From: DATFGK01 sp046712825
GTDB taxonomy: Bacteria > Actinomycetota > AC-67
Length of the DNA stretch: 8,685 bases
Reading direction: 5' to 3'
Assembly: GCA_046712825.1 (NCBI GenBank)
Contig: JBKKCR010000276.1
Span: 1 to 8,685 of the forward strand
The stretch's first letter is position 1, and every line of letters begins with the position of its first letter. The notes beneath the pieces were generated by a model, which saw only the letters and a list, made by a program, of their open reading frames with translations, was not told where the DNA came from and ran no database searches. Below are positions 1-4,804 of the stretch, piece by piece. A program made the translations under genes and the position numbers.

Positions 1-817
1 AGACGCGCGCCGCCTCGTCGCCAAGGTCGGCGAGCCGCGCGCCCACCGACTGTTCGATGCTCCTCGGGACACGAACGCGCTCTCCGTCGGGCCGGCTCGT
101 CGCGAGTTCCTCGATGAAGAACGGCACGCCCTCACCGAGCCGCACCAACTCGGCGAGCTCGCCCTCGGTGGGGGCTCGGTTCCACATCAGCTCCAACATC
201 TGCGCCATGTCATCTGCCGTGAGCGGATGCAGCTCGACGTCTATCCCCACGCGGTCGCGTGCCAGCGAGTCTTTCAACCGCGAGAGCGACGCCTCCGACT
301 TCCCACGCTCGGGGCGCAGGGTGGCGACGACGATGTGCTTGTCGTCCTTGGCCGCCCGCGCGAGTTGGAGGACGACCGAATGCGACTGCTCGTCCGCCCA
401 GTGAAGGTCTTCGAGAACGATCAGCGGCGGTTTCCCGAGCTGCGCAACGAGACCGCGGACCTCGGCGGCAACGGCTCGCGGCGCGGGGGCCGGGCGCTGA
501 CCGTCTGAGTCGGTTCGGGTCAGTTCGGTGATGAGCGCGCGGACTTCTGTCTTTCCCGTAGCGCTGCAGCGCTCGGCGATCGACTCCAGCAGATCGACGA
601 TCAGCGCGTACGGGCCCGGCTGCGCGACTTCCTCGGGCCGGGCCCAAAGGACGATCCGATCCCGCATCGACGCTTCGGTGGCGAACACGCGTGCCAGGCG
701 CGATTTCCCGATCCCGGCCTCGCCGGAGACGATCGCGACGCCGCCCCCCGCGTCGAGCAGCTCCCGAAGCGCCGACAGCTCCCGCTGCCGGCCGACGAGG
801 ACCGGACAGAGCTCCAT
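1..817 (-). CDS. AAA ATPase of the LuxR/LAL regulator type (N-terminal part; 3' end beyond window)
   Basis: The reading frame is open from an ATG at 817 down to the left edge, giving the first 272 residues. It begins with the VGRQREL box (8-14) that opens the AAA_16/LAL ATPase family. Walker A, GEAGIGKS, is at 32-39, and Walker B with the family's LEDLHWAD signature is at 135-142. A sensor-like strand VVATLRPE follows at 163-170, and the typical GVPFFIEEL segment is at 230-238. Such proteins are cytoplasmic signal-transduction ATPases. Most are large (about 900 residues) with TPR-like repeats and a C-terminal LuxR helix-turn-helix, while others carry a cyclase domain. The C-terminus is outside the window, so the output domain is unknown. 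No Shine-Dalgarno sequence precedes the ATG; the start is chosen because the family box begins just after it. It lies 72 bases downstream of etfA on the same strand, so read-through is possible, but a hairpin lies between. The ATPase fold is certain, the regulatory role is inferred. Confidence 0.85.
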   Translation of the reverse strand, partial: MELCPVLVGRQRELSALRELLDAGGGVAIVSGEAGIGKSRLARVFATEASMRDRIVLWARPEEVAQPGPYALIVDLLESIAERCSATGKTEVRALITELTRTDSDGQRPAPAPRAVAAEVRGLVAQLGKPPLIVLEDLHWADEQSHSVVLQLARAAKDDKHIVVATLRPERGKSEASLSRLKDSLARDRVGIDVELHPLTADDMAQMLELMWNRAPTEGELAELVRLGEGVPFFIEELATSRPDGERVRVPRSIEQSVGARLADLGDEAARV

Positions 818-862
818 GGCTACAGGCTACGTCGAACCGGCGCTTGCGCTGCTATCCGTGCA

Positions 863-879
863 CCCCGGCTCATCCGGGG
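863..879 (-). terminator. Hairpin after etfA, possible terminator
   Basis: A perfect 6-bp inverted repeat (CCCCGG / CCGGGG) with a 5-base loop starts 11 bases after the etfA stop codon. On the minus strand no T-run follows it, so it is at best a weak or factor-assisted terminator, or an mRNA 3'-end stabiliser between etfA and the ATPase gene. Confidence 0.35.
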
Positions 880-889
880 ATACGGCGGC

Positions 890-1852
890 CTACCCCTTGC
901 GGGACTTCACCTCGTCGGTGAGCTTCGGCACGACCTTCAACGCGTCGCCCACGATCCCGAGGTCCGCCAGCGAGAAGATCGGCGCGTCGGCGTCCTTGTT
1001 GATCGCGATGATCCGGTCCGACGACTTCATCCCGACGATGTGCTGCGTCGCGCCCGAGATCCCGATCGCGAGGTACACCTTCGGCTTCACGGTCTTGCCG
1101 GTCTGGCCGATCTGCATCGCGTACGGAACCCAGCCCGCGTCGACCACGGCCCGCGTCGCGCCGACGGCCGCGTTGCCGATGGCGGCGGCCAGCTCCTCGA
1201 GCAGCGAGAAGTTCGACGGGTCCTGCAGCCCGCGGCCGCCCGAGACGACGACCGGCGCCTCCTCGAGCTTCGGTCCGGTCGCCTCTTCCTCGTGACGGTC
1301 GGTCCGGCGCGCCTTCTTGAGGTCGTCGCCGATCGACACCTCGACCGGGACGACGTTGGCGGTGCCGCCCGAGGGTTCGGCGTCGAAGGATTTCGGCCTG
1401 ATCAGAATTAGCTTCGGCCCGGCTCCGTTGAGCGAGACGTCCACGATCTGCGCACCGCCGAGGATGGCGGTCTGTGCCTTGTCCTCGCCCAAGACGTCGG
1501 TGGAGTTGCTCATCACCGTCGAACCGAGACGCGCGGCGAGCCGCCCGGCGACGTCGCGCGAGTCGTAGGAGAAACCGAACAGTACGGCGGCCGGCTTGTG
1601 CTCCTCGATGAGCTTCGACAGGGCTTCGGTGGCAGGCTGCGCGATGTGATCCGCGTACACGGCGTCGTCGCTCGCGTACACCGTCGTCGCGCCATGCTCG
1701 CCGATCACCTTCGCCGCTTCGGTGGCGCCCGGCCCGAGCGCGACAGCCTCGAGCTCGCCGCCGAGCGTGCGTGCCTTCGTCAGAACCTCGAGCGCGGTCT
1801 TGTCCGGCTGTCCGTCCGCGCTTACCTCGACGTAAACCCAGATCTTCGCCAT
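890..1852 (-). CDS. etfA: Electron transfer flavoprotein alpha subunit (EtfA)
   Basis: This 320-residue protein is the FAD-binding subunit of the soluble EtfAB heterodimer. ETF accepts electrons from acyl-CoA and other flavin dehydrogenases and passes them to ETF:quinone oxidoreductase. The N-terminal ETF domain (about 1-190) starts MAKIWVYVE. The C-terminal FAD domain (about 200-320) shows the GRGL segment (206-209), GATRAVVDAGW (231-241), QIGQTGKTV (247-255) and the alpha-subunit signature YLAIGISGATQH (260-271) followed by IIAINKD. Length is normal for the family. The start at 1852 is preferred over upstream in-frame starts because the homologous N-terminus begins there and because the ATG shares one base with the etfB stop (TGATG), which indicates translational coupling. 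No dehydrogenase partner is adjacent. Whether this ETF is of the simple electron-carrying or the bifurcating class cannot be decided safely from motifs alone. Confidence 0.96.
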   Translation of the reverse strand: MAKIWVYVEVSADGQPDKTALEVLTKARTLGGELEAVALGPGATEAAKVIGEHGATTVYASDDAVYADHIAQPATEALSKLIEEHKPAAVLFGFSYDSRDVAGRLAARLGSTVMSNSTDVLGEDKAQTAILGGAQIVDVSLNGAGPKLILIRPKSFDAEPSGGTANVVPVEVSIGDDLKKARRTDRHEEEATGPKLEEAPVVVSGGRGLQDPSNFSLLEELAAAIGNAAVGATRAVVDAGWVPYAMQIGQTGKTVKPKVYLAIGISGATQHIVGMKSSDRIIAINKDADAPIFSLADLGIVGDALKVVPKLTDEVKSRKG

Positions 1853-2619
1853 CAGATGACCTTCGCTTCCTTGAGGAAGTCGGCGATCTTCGCCGCTCCG
1901 GTTCCGTCGTCCTCGAACTTCTCGCCGGCGCCGCGTGCGGGTGCGGGCGAGATCTGTGCGACCTCTTGCGTGGCCTTCGCATCGTCCGCCGAAAGACCGA
2001 GGTCCGCGACCGTCAGCTGTTCCACCGGCTTGGACTTGGCCTGCATGATGCCCTTGAACGTCGGGTAGCGCGGCTCGAACACGCCGGCCGTGATCGTCAG
2101 CACGGCGGGCAGCGGACACTCGACGGTGTCGTAGCCCTTGGTCGTCTGTCGCTGCACCTTCAGGGTGGTGTCGGCCAGCTCGACGTGCTTCGCGAACGTG
2201 ACCTGGGGCACGTCGAGGAGCTCGGCGATCATGCCCGGCACGACGCCGGAGTAGCCGTCGGTCGACTCGACGCCGGCGATGACGAGGTCGACCTCCCCGG
2301 CCTTCTTGATCGCCGCGGCGAGCACCTTCGCGGTCGCAAGCGCGTCGGCGCCGGCGAGGGAGTCGTCGGTGACGAGGATGCCCTTGTGGGCTCCCATCGA
2401 GAGCGCCTTGCGGATGGCCTCCATCGCGGAGGCGGGGCCCATCGATACCGCGGTGACCTCGCCGCCGGCTTGCTCGGTGAGCTTGAGCGCGGTTTCGACC
2501 CCGTATTCGTCGCCGGGATCGAGGACGTTCTGGACCCCGGTCCGCTTCAACCGGTTACCGTCGAGCTGGTAAGGGTTGTTGGGGTCGGGGATCTGCTTCA
2601 CGCAGACGACGACGTTCAT
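1852..2619 (-). CDS. etfB: Electron transfer flavoprotein beta subunit (EtfB)
   Basis: A 255-residue EtfB, the partner of EtfA, which holds a nucleotide (AMP in classical ETFs) and docks the dehydrogenase. Family landmarks are VKQIPDP (7-13), NVLDPGDEYGVETAL (31-45), the nucleotide-loop region DLVIAGVESTDGYSGVVP (111-128), and the C-terminal signature region with LPAVLTITAG (170-179), EPRYP (182-186) and IMQAKSKP (191-198). Length is usual for the family. The start at 2619 has an AAGGGG-type ribosome site about 5 bases upstream. It is the first gene of the etfBA unit, read from the divergent intergenic region, and its stop overlaps the etfA start. EtfB-EtfA order is the common bacterial arrangement. 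The usual bacterial role is fatty-acid and amino-acid oxidation; the specific donors here are unknown. Confidence 0.96.
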   Translation of the reverse strand: MNVVVCVKQIPDPNNPYQLDGNRLKRTGVQNVLDPGDEYGVETALKLTEQAGGEVTAVSMGPASAMEAIRKALSMGAHKGILVTDDSLAGADALATAKVLAAAIKKAGEVDLVIAGVESTDGYSGVVPGMIAELLDVPQVTFAKHVELADTTLKVQRQTTKGYDTVECPLPAVLTITAGVFEPRYPTFKGIMQAKSKPVEQLTVADLGLSADDAKATQEVAQISPAPARGAGEKFEDDGTGAAKIADFLKEAKVI

Positions 2620-2641
2620 ACCTGCCCCTTTTCCTGGGAAA

Positions 2642-2683
2642 ATTATGCGCAGGGAGAGTATCTGCGCAGGGGGCGCGGTTCAA
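2642..2683 (-). promoter_or_regulatory. Candidate etfBA promoter with direct repeat
   Basis: On the minus strand a TTGAAC hexamer (2683-2678) precedes GATACT (2662-2657) by 15 bases, and a second -10-like CATAAT lies at 2647-2642. The 9-base sequence TGCGCAGGG (plus strand) occurs twice, at 2646-2654 and 2663-2671, 17 bases apart, so on one face of the helix only approximately. The repeat overlaps or flanks the putative -10 elements, as an operator would. The promoter spacing is not ideal and the match is by eye only. The opposite gene at 2783 may be driven from TAGCGT (2751-2756), a weak -10 resemblance with no convincing -35. Confidence 0.3.
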
Positions 2684-2772
2684 ACCGGGTGCGAAGCCGT
2701 TAGCGCGGACGAGCAGCCCGTCGAGGTGGCATCCCCCGGCCGCGAAGCGGTAGCGTCCGGGCGCGCCGGAGC

Positions 2773-2778
2773 AGGAGG
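2773..2778 (+). promoter_or_regulatory. Ribosome binding site, TIGR03084-type gene
   Basis: AGGAGG sits 4 bases before the ATG at 2783 and 13 before the ATG at 2792. The short spacing still favours 2783, since 13 bases would be long. Confidence 0.6.
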
Positions 2779-2782
2779 GAAC

Positions 2783-3532
2783 ATGGACGTCATGAAGGAA
2801 GCGGTCGCCGTCCTCGCGGCCGAACAAGCAGACCTCGAGCAGTTGCTTCGCGGACAGAGCGACGAAGCCTGGCTGACACCGACCCCGGCTCACGGGTGGG
2901 ACGTCCGCGATCAGGTCTCGCACCTCGCCGACGTCGAAGAGATCGCCTACGACACCGCGACCGCCGGCCCGCGCCAGCTCAACAAAGAAGCCCTGTCCTT
3001 CGAATCTCCGGAAGCGTTCACCGAGTCCGGCTGCGAGAAGGGCCGGAAGATGAAGCCCGCCGAGGTCCTCACGTGGTGGGTGACCGGCGCGGAGAAGACG
3101 CGGAACATGCTCGAGAAGAAGGACTCGAAGGAGCGCGTCCCGTGGGGGCTCGGCATGGCAGCGCGGACGCTGGTGAGCGCCCGCCAGATGGAGACCTGGG
3201 CGCATGGGCTCGACATCCGCGCGGCACTCGGCGAGCCGCCGAACCTCACCGAGCGGCTCCGCGACATCGCCTGGCTGATCTTCCGCGCGTTCCCATACGG
3301 CTTCAATTACGCCAAGCGCGAGATGCCGACCGGCACGCTGCGGATGGAGCTGGACTTCAACGGCGAGCGTTGGGATTTCGGGCCCGACCAGGCCGACAAC
3401 CTGATCACCGGCGAGGCCGGCGAGTTCTGCCGTGTCGGCGTACAGCGCCTCAAGCTCGCCGACGCGACAACGCTGAAAGCCGAAGGCCGTCTCGCCGAAG
3501 AAGCGCTTCAGGTCGCGCGGGCGTTCCTGTAG
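2783..3532 (+). CDS. TIGR03084-type metal-binding protein (DinB/MDMPI-like fold)
   Basis: A 249-residue cytoplasmic protein resembling the actinobacterial TIGR03084 family, which joins a DinB/mycothiol-dependent maleylpyruvate isomerase (MDMPI)-like N-terminal helical bundle to a C-terminal region related to the wyosine_form domain. The N-terminal motif HGWDVRDQVSHLADVE (37-52) supplies a metal-type histidine, H47. RQMETWAHGLDI (134-145) contributes the ExxxH pair E137/H141. Together they match the His/Glu/His metal triad of MDMPI enzymes, so the metal site looks intact. The start at 2783 has AGGAGG at 2773-2778, only 4 bases away; an ATG at 2792 (residue 4) is the alternative. It is the first gene of a three-gene plus-strand operon, 7 bases ahead of mtnB. 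The substrate is unknown: family relatives include thiol-dependent isomerases and transferases, but no reaction can be assigned. Family call is good, function open. Confidence 0.85.
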   Translation: MDVMKEAVAVLAAEQADLEQLLRGQSDEAWLTPTPAHGWDVRDQVSHLADVEEIAYDTATAGPRQLNKEALSFESPEAFTESGCEKGRKMKPAEVLTWWVTGAEKTRNMLEKKDSKERVPWGLGMAARTLVSARQMETWAHGLDIRAALGEPPNLTERLRDIAWLIFRAFPYGFNYAKREMPTGTLRMELDFNGERWDFGPDQADNLITGEAGEFCRVGVQRLKLADATTLKAEGRLAEEALQVARAFL

Positions 3533-3539
3533 ACGATCC

Positions 3540-4169
3540 ATGCCGCCGGCCGAGGAAGAGACCCGCGAGCTCCTTTGCGAGTTGCTCCGCGCGTTCTACG
3601 GAAGAGAGTGGGTGTCGGGGACGGGCGGTGGGATCTGCGCGCTCAACCCCGATGGTCACATGCTGCTCGCACCGACGGGCGTTCATAAGGAGCGCATCCA
3701 ACCTCCGGACTTTTTCGTGATCGACACGCGAGACGGCTCTGTTGTGCAGCCGGCAGCCGATCCGACGTTGCGCCCTTCGGAATGCAACAGCATCTTTCGA
3801 GCCGCGATCCGCGAGCGTGGGGCAGGCTCGGTCTTGCACTCGCACGCGCTGTCGGCCGTGCTGATCGCGGACCTCGCGACCGAAGCGGATCACGTCGCGG
3901 TGAAGGACCTCGAGATGCTCAAGGGGATAACCGGCGTCACCAACAAGGACATCCATCTGTTACCGGTGATCACCAACACTCCGCGGGAGTTCGAGCTGAC
4001 CGATCAGGTCGAGGCCGCGCTCAAAGACGAACGATTCGCGCCGGCGCACGCGATCCTCGTCCGCGACCACGGCGCGTACATCTGGGGCAACGACCCGTGG
4101 GAAGCCAAGCGGCACGCCGAGGTCTACCACTTCCTGTTCGAAGCAACCGTCGCTCGCTCACACAGATAG
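3540..4169 (+). CDS. mtnB: Methylthioribulose-1-phosphate dehydratase (class II aldolase family)
   Basis: A 209-residue class II aldolase/adducin-fold enzyme that closely resembles the MtnB/APIP branch. MtnB dehydrates 5-methylthioribulose-1-phosphate to the diketo compound in the methionine salvage pathway. Visible marks are WVSGTGGGI (24-32), APTGVHKERIQP (44-55), the substrate-pocket cysteine C82 in the SECNSIF segment, the zinc histidines H100 and H102 in LHSHA, the catalytic-type glutamate E125 in EMLKGI, ITNTP (144-148), and the third zinc histidine H177 in RDHGAYIWG. These match the layout of human APIP (Cys, HxH, Glu, His) as I recall it. Length is typical. The ATG at 3540 lies 7 bases after the preceding stop with no clear ribosome site, suggesting translation coupled to the upstream gene. 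Other methionine-salvage genes (mtnA, mtnK, mtnC, mtnD) are not in the window. The alternative is another class II aldolase (fuculose- or ribulose-phosphate aldolase), which the APIP-type motifs make less likely. Confidence 0.86.
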   Translation: MPPAEEETRELLCELLRAFYGREWVSGTGGGICALNPDGHMLLAPTGVHKERIQPPDFFVIDTRDGSVVQPAADPTLRPSECNSIFRAAIRERGAGSVLHSHALSAVLIADLATEADHVAVKDLEMLKGITGVTNKDIHLLPVITNTPREFELTDQVEAALKDERFAPAHAILVRDHGAYIWGNDPWEAKRHAEVYHFLFEATVARSHR

Positions 4170-4175
4170 AGGAGG
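4170..4175 (+). promoter_or_regulatory. Ribosome binding site, cupin gene
   Basis: AGGAGG starts immediately after the mtnB stop. It is 4 bases from the ATG at 4180 and 10 from the ATG at 4186, so either could be used. It is 40 bases from the in-frame ATG at 4216 and argues against that start. Confidence 0.7.
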
Positions 4176-4179
4176 CCCC

Positions 4180-4578
4180 ATGTACATGTGCCCTTGCTGC
4201 CAGCAGGCCGAACCGATGACCAAGGTGGACGTGATCGACGTCGCCAAGGCGGTCGAGAACGACAAGCTGACGAAAGAGGACGTGTTCAAGCGGACCTACC
4301 TGGGTCACGGCCGCCAATCCAGCGTCTTCGTCTTCCAGGGCCACGAGGGTCCATTCCGCAAGCACATCCACGTCACCCACGACGAGATCGGCTACGTGCT
4401 GGGCGGCTCCGGCTCGGTAACGGTCGGTGACGAGACTCGCCCGGTTCGGCCGGGCGACGTATGGGTGATCCCCTCCAACACCCCCCACTCGGGCGAGTTC
4501 GGCGACCCCTGCACGGTCCTTTTCATATCGAGCCCGATCGACGACGAGCAGAACCCGGACCGGGTCTGGCTCGACTGA
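4180..4578 (+). CDS. Small single-domain cupin, possible metal-dependent dioxygenase or isomerase
   Basis: A 132-residue cytoplasmic protein with one cupin barrel. Cupin motif 1 runs over KHIHVTHDEIGYVLGG (61-76), with ligands H62, H64 and E69 (H67 is extra). Motif 2 is GDVWVIPSNTPHSGEF (92-107) and supplies H103. All four metal ligands are therefore present, so a bound Fe, Ni, Mn or Zn ion is expected. The N-terminus is cysteine-rich (C4, C6, C7). The gene starts 10 bases after mtnB and ends the operon. Acireductone dioxygenase (MtnD), a later enzyme of methionine salvage, is also a cupin with an HxH...E...H site and a TPH motif, but it is usually about 180 residues and has three rather than four residues between the second His and Glu. 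MtnD function is therefore only a hypothesis. A sugar or keto-acid isomerase role is equally open. The cupin fold is certain, the activity unknown. Confidence 0.88.
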   Translation: MYMCPCCQQAEPMTKVDVIDVAKAVENDKLTKEDVFKRTYLGHGRQSSVFVFQGHEGPFRKHIHVTHDEIGYVLGGSGSVTVGDETRPVRPGDVWVIPSNTPHSGEFGDPCTVLFISSPIDDEQNPDRVWLD

Positions 4579-4601
4579 CCCGGCCTCCAAGCTCCCTCCC
4601 C

Positions 4602-4632
4602 AGCCGGCCCGCCGGGCCCCTCGGGCCGGTTT
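4602..4632 (+). terminator. Rho-independent terminator after the cupin operon
   Basis: A strong GC-rich inverted repeat (CCGGCCCG at 4604-4611, CGGGCCGG at 4622-4629, extendable by a G-U and an A-U pair) encloses a 10-base loop and begins 23 bases after the cupin stop. Only three T residues follow, so the U-tract is short, as is frequent in high-GC genomes. Confidence 0.6.
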
Positions 4633-4804
4633 GACCGATTCGACCCTTCCGCGTGACCATTTAGCCGGTTTCGGGGGGACCGCAGTCCGGAGGGAAAGAC
4701 ACCGGCGGGCGCGAACTCCAATCAGGAACCCCGGTCGGGGCTTCTTGCTCGTATGGCCGGGAAGTTTGCGTTCCGCCACAAGCGGACTGTGAAGGAGGAA
4801 TTGC
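4633..4804 (+). promoter_or_regulatory. Structured leader upstream of the M6 protease gene
   Basis: This stretch holds no credible gene. TTGACC (4631-4636) could be a -35 element, but no good -10 is found at normal spacing. Three small inverted repeats follow: GGAC/GTCC (4677-4688), a GAACCCC/GGGG-TTC stem with one bulged C at 4726-4744 followed by TT, and TCCGC/GCGGA (4772-4786) directly before the ribosome site. The second looks like a short terminator, so attenuation is conceivable. I could not match the leader to any riboswitch class I know. Confidence 0.35.
4792..4798 (+). promoter_or_regulatory. Ribosome binding site deciding a GTG start
   Basis: AAGGAGG lies 6 bases before GTG at 4805. 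This strong site fixes the non-ATG start of the protease, and the resulting N-terminus is a good signal peptide. Confidence 0.85.

Noticed and set aside
1853..2119. Upstream extension of EtfA to an in-frame start at 2119
   Set aside because: It would lie inside etfB and add about 89 residues unlike any EtfA; the TGATG junction at 1852 gives the proper N-terminus.
870..2703. Long open frames in other registers across etfA and etfB (minus 870-1982, plus 1771-2703)
   Set aside because: Low-complexity Arg-rich translations without family motifs; the EtfA and EtfB frames explain the region completely.
2576..2782. Upstream extension of the TIGR03084-type protein to an ATG at 2576
   Set aside because: It would overlap the etfB start and lacks a ribosome site; AGGAGG at 2773 supports 2783.
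2555..3541. 328-codon minus-strand open frame opposite the TIGR03084-type gene
   Set aside because: It overlaps a gene with clear family motifs and is rich in Arg, Gly and Leu, as expected for an antisense frame in high-GC DNA. It has no recognisable domain.
4640..4804. c-di-GMP, c-di-AMP or other known riboswitch before the protease
   Set aside because: Compared by eye with remembered consensus elements; the conserved core sequences were not found, so no class is assigned.
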